64,000 bases of DNA from NCBI GenBank assembly GCA_030998225.1, contig JAPYXD010000459.1:1054001-1118000 (forward strand), given 5' to 3'. Source of the DNA: Diplolepis rosae (Eukaryota; Arthropoda; Insecta; Hymenoptera; Diplolepididae). Both the position numbers and the translations under genes were made by a program. The notes beneath the pieces were generated by a model, which made no database searches, was not told where the DNA came from, and was given only the letters and a program-made list of their open reading frames with translations. Within the stretch, counting starts at the first letter, position 1; every line of letters starts with the position of its first letter. This document shows positions 31,079 to 41,865 of the stretch, piece by piece.

Positions 31079-33352
31079 TAAGTGTAGAGGGGGGTGTGTG
31101 TTTGTAGGTCAGTGTCTATATAAAAATAGTGAGTTAGTGTCTACTTGAAAGTAAGTAAAGTTTTGAAATGTACTAAGAATATTCATCGCTTCAACTACTG
31201 CTCTTTTTTGATTCACTTATGTTCCCGCAGTTCACTTAACTTAAAAAATGACACTGGGGCCTTTACGAAGTACGGAAAGTAAGTTAAAAAGTAGTCAAAC
31301 TAGTTTTCCATGGTAGATTCCGACTAGAAATAGGGCGAAATTGTCAGGGCCCCACTAGGCTCTAATCGAAATTTCTACTCACTCTCTTCTGCCATCTAGT
31401 AATTATTCCTATTTTCCAGTGATCATCCATGTTCCTCTGATCTTTATTTTTCTCCATGTGGGACTTGAATTTGTATATATATATATTTTAAAAAAGAGTT
31501 GATAAAGTTGAAAACGTGAAAAATTTAGTGTTTCCAAGGTTAAATATCTTGATTATAGGAGGATAATGGCCTAAGTTCTGAATGGGAGATGCGAAGGTGG
31601 TGCACTAGACTCGTTTCTCGTAGCTCTCAAAGTGCAAATAGGTCGATCGATTTCCTTTCGGCGCATCGGGCGGTTCGACACCCGTAATTAGGCGCATTAT
31701 TGGCATATTATTATTCTTAATTTGAGTGACGGAAAGGATGGAATCTCGTTAAGAGAGGCGGAATCGATCGACGGCCGGGTTTCACGTTCGTTCCAGCCCA
31801 TGAACGATGCAAAAGTAAGCCCCTCTCGATCCCTGACATCAATCTCGCGCAAGAATTAATCTTATGTCTCGCTTTTCATATTTGGCAATAATTACAGGGC
31901 TTCGATCGGCCTCGAGATTCGTGATCCATCGAGCTTGTATGTATACGCGTGCTGCTGCACACTACCAGCCACATATCAGCATCCGAGCGCCTTATTGTCG
32001 ATCCTCCGTACATCGCGGAGGCGAAGCATTTTTAATACGGTTTCGCACGGATCTAATATTTCCCATATAAATTATCGGCAATTAAAAGAGGGAAAAAAAC
32101 TCGCGGATCATCCGCTAGGGATTAAGGGTTATAAGGCCCCTATACCAGAGGGTGGGACACTTCGTATATGAAGAGCAGACGGCTAAAAAGTGCATTCTAA
32201 ACTTAATTCAGTCTCTATAACTCTCGAGTCGATGAACTGCCAATGATCCTTTTCCCATGTGAAATTATTTTATCTATGAATTTTAATTTGCTTTACAATT
32301 TTAGAAATGAGCCACCTATATTCAAAACTGCTTAGTTAAAAAAAATCAAAAATGTAGATAATGGTATAAACGTAATATCAATTAGCTTTTTAATCCCTAT
32401 CAGCCATTGTTGTATAGTCAGAATAAAAGAAATTTCTTAAAACACAGAAATGAAAAAATTTTATTTCAAATAAAAACGTTGCCAAATTCAAAAACTTGAC
32501 ATATCAAAAAATGCCAACTTCTAAGCTCATTTGAATTTAATAAGCAAAATTAAAGGATATTTCAAATTATTATAACTCATAAATGAATAAAGAGCTTTGT
32601 TTTGCAATATACTATGTAAAACTTATGGTTTTCAAAACCTGCTATCGTCTACAATCTTCTTTTTTATTTTTTAAATTGTAAAACTGCCTAATTTGTTGCA
32701 GTTCTATAAATATCTGAACAAAATCATTACTTTTGATTTTTACAGCAACAAACAAATGTCTCTTATGAATATGTAATGATGAAAATCTGAGATATAATAA
32801 ATTCGTAGAATATGTCAAGAAAAAAACTATCCAGAAGAAATTTGATTTCATGACAGGTCACGACCAATCAGGATCAGCTCCTGGTTGATATCAGTTCAGG
32901 ATCATTATTCCTCGAATGTTTGGCCAATTAAACTACTCGTACGGCTGCAAGGAAGAAGCAGAAGAATTAAAGCTGAAAAGAGAAAAGGATCTTAAGGGTG
33001 AGAAAGAGAAGACAAGAGGAGTACAAAAAGAGAATTAAAGAGGCATCAAGCAGACTCTTCGCGAAGGTGCGAAGGTGCGAGCATGGATAAATTTCTTGAG
33101 TGTAGAAGCAGCGATATCTGCTAGCGGCCATCTTGGGATTCGATTTATTTGGCGAAGAAGAGATGTTTCTTTTTTAAGATTTCTGAAAAACGAATCCCTT
33201 GTCTAAGGAATTCAGGGAACGTAGCACTTTGACCTTCGAAATTGACCAATGAGCATACGACACTTTTTCAAATCAATTGATTTATTTTTGTGGATAAAAA
33301 GCAATATTATTGATTTTGTATCATTTTTATTAATATTTCGGTCTTAACTACA
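31079..33352. other. Intergenic, no gene supported
   Basis: 31560-32180 is more GC-balanced, with several TCGATCGA motifs and no transposon features; it might be conserved non-coding DNA. 32940-33090 is purine-rich. The short ORFs (31864-32070, 31935-32171, 32642-32851) show no motifs. Confidence 0.4.
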
Positions 33353-33695
33353 CTGATAGAAAGGAATGGCCCTTACTACTATATATTTATGAATAATTTA
33401 ACCTTACTTGATTACCGGCATAGATACAGCAATATGGGATGTATATTTTGACCATCCGAATGTAACTAAATAAATATGGAAGAATCAACCATATTGTTGG
33501 TTGGTATAGCAGTATTTATTGTTCGCCTTCCCATATTATATTTCTGATTCAAGCAGTTTCACTTATAATATTTCTATTGCTGTGTTCAACACGCTGCATT
33601 GTTTAGAGATATATATTATATTATCATATAAATGCAATTATAAATTCCCAGCCTACAATTGAATAGCTAAAACTCCTAAACCATTTCTATTAATT
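33353..33695 (+). mobile_element. MITE with CACTGATAGAAA ends
   Basis: The left end CACTGATAGAAAGGAATGG and the inverse right end near 33690 (ATTTCTATTA) bound a segment whose interior (AGATACAGCAATATGGG, ATGGTTGATT inverse) matches, inverted, 37162-37412. Boundaries are approximate. Confidence 0.6.
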
Positions 33696-34245
33696 TTAAT
33701 ATTTTACAATTTCCAAACAATCATTCAGTAAAAACTTAGAAATAGGTGACCAAACCAAACGACTTAAATGAATTTGTATTTTTATAAATTAACATTTTAT
33801 AATATGAACAAATATTTCTCAAAATTTATAATATCACACACGCAAAAATATTTATCTCTTTATTAAAAAAATTTGACCTTGTTCTTAAAAACATTTCTTG
33901 TCATTTATTATGTATCAACTGAAATTGAAATTCATGAAAATATAATATTGTGTATCTGACGAATTCTTTCAAAATAAAAACTCAATGAAAAGAAAATGAG
34001 TTTGAACAGAAATTGTTGCTATCATAGAATTCAAATTAAAAGGTATAGATTACAATTACTTTGTTCCAAACGGAATCGAAGAAATGTTTCATTAATGATA
34101 AGATAGGTTTCATCGTATGAATTACGCAATATTTAAGAATCATTTAATCATGATTAACTATAGTAGAACAGCAGGCCAGGTATTAAAATGCGCAAAATCA
34201 AATTCTAATTAATTAATTAATTATAAAATATTTAAAGAATTTGAA
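33696..34245. other. AT-rich spacer
   Basis: No feature was recognised. Confidence 0.4.
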
Positions 34246-34404
34246 AATCTTTCTGTGGAAAAAAGACGCTTTCGACTGCGCTGGGATTGAAATTGCGCTA
34301 AGAGTTTGAAATTGTCCACGAGGACACCTGTCGACAAAGTATCCTATCTGATACGCAACTAGTGATCCTCCAATAATGTAGACAGGGACGAAAATTTCAA
34401 ACTC
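34246..34404 (+). mobile_element. SINE remnant joined to a 103-bp MITE
   Basis: 34246-34301 (TCTGTGGAAAAAAGACGC, then TGCGCTGGGATTG) matches the start of the SINE-like copy at 16140. It is cut at 34302 by a 103-bp MITE (34302-34404) identical in length and nearly in sequence to 19039-19141. Confidence 0.65.
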
Positions 34405-34633
34405 AAACTAATCAATTAATTATAAATCATTCGACTAAAAATACTACATTCGACTTTTTAAAAGTAAAGCATTTTATGTATTTGATTAGAAGAGATCCTT
34501 TATAACTATTATTATTGTATAAAAATTTCAGAATTGTTTTTGTCAAGATATGAAGATTTATTTTTTTCAAACATCATTTAATAAACAATTAAGTCGTCCA
34601 TCATAATATGTATTATTGAAACAAACCGTTTAA

Positions 34634-35352
34634 CCCTTTCAGGGGCGGTGAGACGATTATGTACCACCTTTTTTGTCTTAGTTTTTTTTATATTTCCGAT
34701 AGATTTTGGCACTTTATCTATGCAAATATATACTTATTAGGCTCTTAGTAGTCTGAGTTATTATAATCTGGTGAAAAATTGCATTATTTTATTTATATAT
34801 TTGTCTGTTATAAAAAAGTAACACGAAAAAACATGTTTTTTCAGAAAAAAATCGATTTTTCCGTAACCTACAAAATTTCTTAATCATTTTTTACAGTGAC
34901 TGCTAGGTGATGCGTACTTTCATTATTAATTTTTTTATGAACAAATTTCTAAATCACATTCCTTTCTTCCAGGATCGACAGATCGCAGGCAATTGAAAAA
35001 ACCATTATAACCAAATTTTAACATCAATTCGTAATCAGCAATCCCAAAAATCCTTATAACCAAAATTTAGCATTAAATTGCCTTTTTTTGAAAATTTTGA
35101 CCGCCATATTGGATCCACCATTTTTAATTTTGAAAATCTGACTTCAGATTCGTAATCAGCAATCCCAAAAACCTTTATAACCAAAATTTAGCATCAATTT
35201 ACCCTTTTTTGAAAATGTTGACCGCCATATTGGGTCCGCCATTTTGAATTTTGAAAATCTGACTTCAGATTCGTAATCAGCAACCCCGAAAACCCTTATA
35301 GTGACTATCATATCTGGGGTAGATGCACCAGAAAAATGAGCCCCTGAAAGGG
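34634..35352. mobile_element. piggyBac-type MITE
   Basis: TTAA at 34630-34633 and 35353-35356 flanks perfect 13-bp ends CCCTTTCAGGGGC and GCCCCTGAAAGGG. TTAA plus CCC-starting ends is typical of piggyBac-like elements. No transposase is encoded. It contains a 121-bp tandem repeat. Confidence 0.87.
35027..35300 (+). repeat. 121-bp tandem repeat, 2.3 copies
   Basis: Copies begin ATTCGTAATCAGCAATCCC at 35027, 35148 and 35269 (partial). Each contains TTGACCGCCATATTGG. It lies wholly inside the TTAA-flanked MITE. Confidence 0.92.
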
Positions 35353-35356
35353 TTAA

Positions 35357-36703
35357 TAGTGATCGAAAAATGGAAAATGCATGTATCCACCTTTCTTTCT
35401 TAATGTTGAGATTAAATAGTATTAAGAACTTTCAATTCATTACTAAGAAAGTCATAAGGATATAGTAGCCACGCAAAGACAACGAGGAGAGGAGCCCGCA
35501 TTTATAATAGGGGAGAAGCGGCGAAATTGGCGCACCTAATAGAAAGTGCGAGTTTAAAAAGAAAGTATATGACTAAAAATTATGAAAAAATATTTATTTA
35601 ATAGCTGGATATCTTTTCTATACTTTCCAATGGATAAAGATTGCATTGAAAATTATTGAAAAGAGGTAGTTATAATTTGAAACTAAATTTGAGATAGTAT
35701 ATCAAGATATGTGAAGTTTTTTATACCTTTATTCACATAAACCAGCCAAAGTTAAAATATATTTTATATTTGTACAATAAAATACTGGCAATTGTGGATA
35801 TTTAAGTGAATATTCAAATTGCTTTCACATCTTAAAATCGAGAAAACTTTCAAAACACTGTCAGACTGCAAATTAATTATTAAAAATCGCTTTTAAAATG
35901 CCTTAATACCTCAAACTTAAAAAAAAAATTTAACCACTGATTGTTTAAATGAATATAACCTTACAAAGTCGTTACATCAGTTTTGCGAACCACATTACCT
36001 CCCATGTCACAAAAAATCTTAAGAAAAAGATTAGCAGAAAAGTCCAGCAACATTCAAATGTATATATCTATATATTAATAATTGTGTACTTACTATCTTC
36101 TTTATATTTTCAATCATAAACATCCGAGCACTTGACTTCAGTCACCGGTTTCCAGAAACACAACACGTGTGCCAACTTCGCCTCTGATTTGAATCTCGTA
36201 TGCGCCAATTTTGCCGCAAGTGTATCGTTCATTAATTAAATACTTTTTACGTAAAATGCTTATTTTTTCATACAAATATTCTATCCTAATCGTAAGATTA
36301 AATATCAAAGATTATAAAATCGTTGCATTAATCTAATTCACCTTGAATTACTATTATTTAACGATTTAACTCAATGGCTTCGAACATAACCATTATGCCA
36401 AAAAACGATTAATCGCAATAAAACTGTATTAAGCAATTAGATTTTTATGTTTTCTATCAAATACATATCATACAAGAATGCACACGATAGAACTATTCTT
36501 ATTTTTTGTTATGTTATCATTTTCTAAAAAATAGGGTCCAGTTATCTAGAGTGAAAGGGTCCCCTAATACACCTCCCAACACCCACCATTAATTTATTTG
36601 CGCGAATGCAACTCCTCGATTGGTAGGGAGTCCCTTCCGACTCTAGATAAGTGAATCTTTACGTTTTTAGCAGGTCTAGATAAGCGAAAGTTTACTGTAC
36701 TTC
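35357..36703. other. AT-rich intergenic sequence
   Basis: No gene was recognised. TCTAGATAA motifs near 36545, 36644 and 36671 and GAAAGTTTACTGTA at 36688 hint at the end of a pogo/Tigger-type repeat, but the other end was not found. Confidence 0.4.
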
Positions 36704-36893
36704 AATTACTCGTACTTAATTTTTATCATAAATGGACACGTAAGAATGATATAATATAATATCATCAATTACTCGTACTTAGTTTTTTATTATCAATGGG
36801 CACGTAAGGATATTCTTACATGCCCATTGATGATAAGAAATTAATTTGTAAAATCTTTTCGCATAAGATAATACTTTAATTACTCGTACAGTT
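36704..36893. repeat. Direct repeats with an internal hairpin
   Basis: CAATTACTCGTACTTA occurs near 36704 and 36769, and a partial copy near 36876. Between them TATCAATGGGCACGTAAG and CTTACATGCCCATTGATG form a hairpin. Confidence 0.65.
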
Positions 36894-36948
36894 ACATTTC
36901 AAAACAGCTGAGTGTAGGTTGACTTTCTTTTTTATAATGCAATAGTAC

Positions 36949-37149
36949 ATTGTGTAACTAGGGAAAAAAAAATTTATTTTGCGAGTGTGAAGTTTGATGC
37001 CCGAGCAAAGCGAGGGTAACAACCACACGAGTAAAATAAATGTTTTTCCCGTGTTGCACACGATTTTTTTTCTACTAGCGGGTCAGAAAGTGGATTTGTT
37101 TGCCCCGCACGGGGCAATAAAGTCCACTTTATGGCCCGCTAGTAGAAAA
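36949..37149 (+). mobile_element. MITE of the CCCCGTGCGGGGC family, copy 2
   Basis: Inverse counterpart of 29371-29580, starting TGTGTAACTAGGG and ending GGCCCGCTAGTAGAAAAA. It includes GCCCGAGCAAAGCGAGGG, a motif found again near 61258. Confidence 0.82.
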
Positions 37150-37161
37150 AAGTTATATGTG

Positions 37162-37412
37162 CACTGATAGAAATGATTCGCGAGTTTTAGCCACTCGGTT
37201 ATAGGTTGGGAATTTATAAATGTATTTATAATATAATATGTCTCTCTGAACTATGCAACATTTTAAGCACAGTAATCGAAATATTGTAAGTAAAACTCGT
37301 AGAATCCAAAATATAACATGGGAAGGCAAACAATAAATATTGCTATATCAACCAATAATATGGTTGATTCTTTCATATTTATTCAGTTATAATCGGATGG
37401 TCAAAATGCTCA
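37162..37412 (-). mobile_element. Truncated MITE with a CACTGATAGAAA end
   Basis: CACTGATAGAAATGATTCGC at the left is the element end. The interior matches 33420-33690 inverted. Similarity stops near 37412, about 20 bp before the target duplication of the giant palindrome. Confidence 0.6.
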
Positions 37413-38613
37413 AAAGTTAGTTTGGCAATCGGGTTCCGTCACTGATCTCTATAATACACTGGATGCACAATCAATGCAAAGTCGTGTGCTTCATTGAAGG
37501 CTGAGCCGCCATCTTTACTTAGGTTGATTACAAAGAATGTTGCGGTAAATTCAAATATAGTAAAAAGGGAAAAGTGTAAATATTAAAGAAACAATATGTA
37601 ATCCATGCTTTTTTATCGGTATTAGTATTGATAGTATACATAATATTAAACTAATGAAATGAAATTTATTAAATAATATTGAAATATAACTCGGTAATAT
37701 TTATTATTACGGTATATAATGTTGTATATATTTAAATAGGCATATGTTAATTATATTAAATTAAATTATATTATATATGTTAATTATATTAAATATAAAT
37801 TTATCAAATATAGATTACAGAATTCAACAAGTAAACGTACCTTGGAGTAGTGTAAAAATTATCTCACGTTCTGAACGTGAACTATTAACAATAGTTACAT
37901 ACAGCCCCCTGTATCTTGCCACCAAATGCATAAGAAAAAAATTACGTGAAAGTTGACTGCCGCCGGTGGCGGCGCTGACTGTTCATAGGCCCTAGATTCA
38001 AAAAAATGCATAGGAAAGAGCATAAAAAATTAATTTTCTCCTAATAAAAACTATTTTATCGCATTTTCTTATACATGACAATAACCTAATAAGATCTTTA
38101 TATTTTTCACAAAAATTTATTCTCTTCGAAAAGGTTAAGAAATTCACTTTAGGCAGAAAATCTAATTTCTAAATTCTGGCGGGAATTGCATTATTTGTAT
38201 CATGTTTTTTATTTTATTATTGTTTTGCGTTCATTTAAATATTAATACTAGTAATTAACCTCGCTACAATAAAATTTGATAATTTTTCATATTATATAAC
38301 ACATATATAATATAACATATAACAAAAACATATAATACATATACTATATATTACTACTGTAATTAAATGAAACTCCTTTTCAAAAAAAACATTTCAAAAA
38401 TACTGTTTGGAATTTGGACTAAAATCTGTTGATATTATACTATGAGATATATTAATAATACATTATTATAATATATTATAATTCAAAGCAGAGAAATAGT
38501 TTTAAAACAAATTGCACTTAGATTATTGTATAAATAACATCGAGTAAAAGTGATTTTTTAATTAACTGGAGTTTATCTAATAAAAGTAATTCTCTGATAA
38601 CTTATATTAACGT

Positions 38614-38763
38614 CTAATTTTTTTGTTTAGATGATATGGTGCTCTCATCCATTTTGAACATCTCATAAATATAATATTTGATATGTGAGCACATTATTAA
38701 GTTAGGCTCAGTCAGCTTTGCTGCCTTTTTCTTTTCAAGATTGGCCTTCTTTATATCAGCCAT
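38614..38763 (-). CDS. Small lysine-rich ORF inside the P-like element
   Basis: ATGGCTGATATAAAGAAGG in a good start context opens 49 codons (MADIKKANLEKKKAAKL...) ending at a TAG. Lys-rich N-terminus, then a mixed segment with one Cys. No family was recognised. It may be a captured gene piece or chance. It lies downstream of the THAP exon on the same strand and could be a later exon, but no splice acceptor was found in front of it. Confidence 0.28.
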   Translation of the reverse strand: MADIKKANLEKKKAAKLTEPNLIMCSHIKYYIYEMFKMDESTISSKQKN

Positions 38764-39290
38764 CTTAATTTTTTTAAATTATAAATTTAAGTTTTCAATT
38801 CCTATTACTTTAGGAATTCTATGTAATGCAGTAAAACTATGAGCTATAAAAAGTAAGAAATCTAAATTAACAAAAAATCTAAACATATTCTTATATAAAG
38901 TTCAAAACTTTATTTTAATAAAAAAATTGTTAGAAATCAGAACATTTTTTTCCATTTCAACACAATGCAATTTTAACAGGCTCGCATTAACTTTAATTCA
39001 GAATTTTTAAAAATATTCTTTTTCATCTATTCTTTATTTCAGTCACTTTCATTTATCTATTTTTTAACTTCTATCACACAAAATGTTTGTAACTGAATTT
39101 GTTTGAGATAAGTATTTGAGAGACATTTATTGCGGTGCAAAAAAAATCCATTGCACAACTAGATACAATTAATTAATATTGAGACATTAAACTTTATTAT
39201 ATCATGAAATTAATTGTTAATATCTCTATTAAATAAAATGTTTTATTTTAAACTAATTAAGAAAATAAACAATTTGTTCGATGTACTTAC

Positions 39291-39527
39291 TCTTCCCAAA
39301 ACTGTTACTCCATCGGGCGTATAGGTTAACCTCACTTGAAGAATATCTTCTGGCTTAAAATGCTTTTCGCAAATCGCATGACCTGCTTTTAATTTGATGT
39401 CATCGCGAAGGACAGCAATTTGCCATAATTTTATCGTATTTTCATCCTTCGGTACAATGAAAAAACGAACTTTGTCAGAGCAAGACTTATATCCGGATTT
39501 GCACCCAAAACACACACATTTCACCAT
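39291..39527 (-). CDS. THAP-domain first exon of a P-like transposase
   Basis: MVKCVCFGCKSGYKS at the start, FFIVPKDENTIKLWQIAVLR, and AICEKHFKPEDI give the C2CH pattern (Cys-x-Cys region, conserved Trp, C-x2-H) of a THAP zinc finger, which binds the element's DNA. After VTVLGR the sequence is GTAAGTAC, a consensus splice donor, so this is exon 1 and the 39243-39290 read-through is intronic. P-element transposases begin with just such an exon. No catalytic exons remain in the element. Confidence 0.72.
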
Positions 39528-39884
39528 TTTTTACATCAATTTTTTTGGAAATTTGTTTCTAAACTCGCGAACTTTATCTCACTACCGTTCAAGAACTCGA
39601 AAATTTGAAAATTTACAGAGAAAAGCTTAAAAAACTATATTTTGTAATGTGATTTTCGTGTAAGGCGGCCCAATGAACAGTCAGCGCCACCATAGCAGCC
39701 AGTCACAATTCATGTCATTTTCAACTCAGAGTTGCAGGGGGCTGATTACATATAATAACTATTTTTAGTATAAATTAATTAAATTAGTATTTAATTTAGT
39801 ATAAATTAAATTAAATAAAAAAAAATAAACGGTTTTAAAAACTGAAAAAAAGCTCCATCCCCTTCTGTTTTAAAAAATGTTGAA

Positions 39885-39950
39885 TTACTCGATCTTGTTG
39901 GCGTATTTCATCATACGTTTAAATTGCTCAGGAGTAATAATTTGCTCCAA
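39885..39950 (-). other. Terminal-exon-like segment, left arm copy
   Basis: Inverse copy of 41800-41865: a CTTTCAG-type acceptor, 21 codons and a stop. See that entry. Confidence 0.5.
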
Positions 39951-40470
39951 CTGAAAGAATTAATAGGAATAATTTTAAATATATACAAAAATTATAAACT
40001 ATTATATTGTGGTCGTTTACGAACATTTTAATTTATTAGAAAATAATAAAATTGGAAAGGAAACAAACCCTGAAATATAATTAATACTGAATGCAGATAT
40101 TACATGAAAATTAAGTATGTACATGCTGTGACTAGTATGTTACTAAATAATAGAATCCAATTCTATAAAGACTTAAGAAATAATATAGAAGATTATCACT
40201 AAATAGTACAAAACATCAAGTACGAAAGTACTTCACAAGCAGCAAATCACTTAATTAAAAATTACCAGAGTATCACGAACAAGAAGTTTTAAATGTCAAA
40301 CTAAAGTAGTGACTAATTCAACACCTTTATTTTTAAACTTCATGCAAAAGCAATAAATAATCAATTCTTAAAAGAAAAAAATCAATAATTATTACAATAC
40401 TAAACAAAATAATAAATAAATAATAAAAAAATAATAAATAAAATCATTGTTTTCTTTTAAGAATTGTTTA

Positions 40471-41390
40471 CCAGGTGTACAAGTATGAAACCGGCAATGA
40501 CATCTATGTGTCGCTAGGTAAAACTATACGCTCTGTCAAACCAAATCATTGACGCCATTTCTTCGCATTGAGTTCTGTCAACAATATTCAGTTCATAAAC
40601 AATCAAGTTTCATACAACAACTAATTTTTTTTCGCTAGTAAAAATGTCGATTTTTGTGCCTTCAAACTACGATTTGCGGACATCATTGATTTTCTGTTAC
40701 CCATTGAAGAAATCTGCTTTGGAAGCCCATCGAATGCTTGTGGAAGCTTACGGCCAGCATGCTCTAGGCAAAACACAGTGCAACGAGTGTTTCAATAAGT
40801 TTAAAAGTGGCGATTTCGATGTGAGAAACGAAGATCGTGGAAAACCACCAAAAAAGTTCGAAGATTGGGATCAGAAGGGTGTTATCTGGTTTGACCTTCT
40901 AAAACCAGGTGAAACAGTTACTGGTCAACGCTACCAACAACAATTGGCCGATTTGAATCGTGCTTTGCGCCAAAAACGTCCAGAATATCAAACTAGGCAA
41001 CACAAAGTGATTTTTCTTGATGACAATGCACCAGCACATCGAACAAAAAAGACTCGGGAATTGGTAAATTCGTACAGCTGGGAAGCCCTCCCCCATGCGG
41101 CTTATTCACCAGACTTGGCTCCATCTGACTACCACTTATTTTCATCAATGGGGCACGCACTTGCTGAACAGCGCTTCGATTCGTACGAAAATGTGAAAAA
41201 ATGGCTCGATGACTGGTTTGACTCAAAAAACGATCAATTTTTTGGCGAGGCATACACAAATTGCCAGAGAGATGGGAAAAATGTGTGGCTAGCAATGGCC
41301 ATTACTTTGAAGATTGAATGTATAACCATTTTTATTAAATAAACGTGTATTTTCTCAAAAAAATTACCGGTTTCATACTCGTACACCTGG
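40471..41390 (+). mobile_element. Mariner deletion derivative, family M, copy 2
   Basis: CCAGGTGTACAAGTATGAAA and the inverse of TTTCATACTCGTACACCTGG are the terminal repeats, with TA at 40469-40470 and 41391-41392. It sits in the right arm of the giant palindrome about 25 bp from the loop. 920 bp long, it carries the same internal deletion as 17902-18822. Confidence 0.94.
40644..41342 (+). CDS. Intact 232-residue truncated mariner transposase (first Asp missing)
   Basis: ATG at 40644 starts MSIFVPSNYDLRTSLIFC. The first HTH is present (CNECFNKFKSGDFDVRNEDR), then GKPPKKFED is joined in frame to WDQKGVIWFDLLKPGE, removing roughly 130 residues with the second HTH, linker and first catalytic Asp (TGDEKW block). 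IFLDDNAPAH (second Asp) and LAPSDYHLF (third Asp) are intact, followed by the usual C-terminus up to a frame-altered tail. It cannot cleave DNA alone. The frame is fully open, unlike its relative at 18067-18650. It could bind ends or act as a dominant-negative partner; that is inference. Confidence 0.85.
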   Translation: MSIFVPSNYDLRTSLIFCYPLKKSALEAHRMLVEAYGQHALGKTQCNECFNKFKSGDFDVRNEDRGKPPKKFEDWDQKGVIWFDLLKPGETVTGQRYQQQLADLNRALRQKRPEYQTRQHKVIFLDDNAPAHRTKKTRELVNSYSWEALPHAAYSPDLAPSDYHLFSSMGHALAEQRFDSYENVKKWLDDWFDSKNDQFFGEAYTNCQRDGKNVWLAMAITLKIECITIFIK

Positions 41391-41799
41391 TATTTATTAC
41401 TTTTGCATGTAGTTTAAAAATTAGGGTGTTGAATTAGTCACTACTTTAGTTTGACATTTAAAACTTCTTGTTTGTGATACTCTGGTAATTTTTAATTAAG
41501 TGATTTGCTGCTTGTGAAGTACTTTCGTACTTGATGTTTTGTACTATTTAGTGATAATCTTCTATATTATTTCTTAGGTCTTTATAGAATTGGATTCTAT
41601 TATTTAGTAACATACTAGTCACAGCACGTACATACTTAATTTTCATGTAATATCTGCATTCAGTATTAATTATATTTTAGGCTTTGTTTCTTTTCCAATT
41701 TTATTATTTTCTGATAAATTAAAATGTTCGTAAACGACCACAATACAATAGTTTATAATTTTTGTATATATTTAAAATTACTTCTATTACTTCTTTCAG

Positions 41800-41865
41800 T
41801 TGGAGCAAATTATTACTCCTGAGCAATTTAAACGTATGATGAAATACGCCAACAAGATCGAGTAA
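41800..41865 (+). other. Terminal-exon-like segment, right arm copy
   Basis: TTACTTCTTTCAG is a good 3' splice site. It is followed by LEQIITPEQFKRMMKYANKI (21 codons) and a TAA, then a short untranslated-like stretch. The same coding segment is conserved in both arms. I do not recognise the protein. It may be a host exon captured by the element or the last exon of a lost gene of the element. Confidence 0.45.

Larger units (their letters stand above)
37902..39744 (-). mobile_element. P-like transposon nested in the palindrome's left arm
   Basis: Termini CAGCCCCCTGTATCTTG and the inverse of CTCAGAGTTGCAGGGGGCTG match, and a subterminal CGCTGACTGTTCAT pair also inverts. GTTACATA (37894-37901) and ATTACATA (39745-39752) are the 8-bp duplications. 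The right arm of the palindrome keeps the uninterrupted target near 41990-42005. A THAP exon inside supports P superfamily. 1843 bp is too short for a full transposase gene. Confidence 0.87.

Noticed and set aside
36534..36697. pogo/Tigger-type MITE
   Set aside because: The right side (inverse CAGTAAACTTTCGCTTATC) resembles such an end, but the left end does not match it, so no element could be bounded.
39243..39290. Continuation of the THAP ORF past VTVLGR
   Set aside because: A consensus GTAAGT donor starts at this point and the read-through has no family similarity; it is taken as intron.
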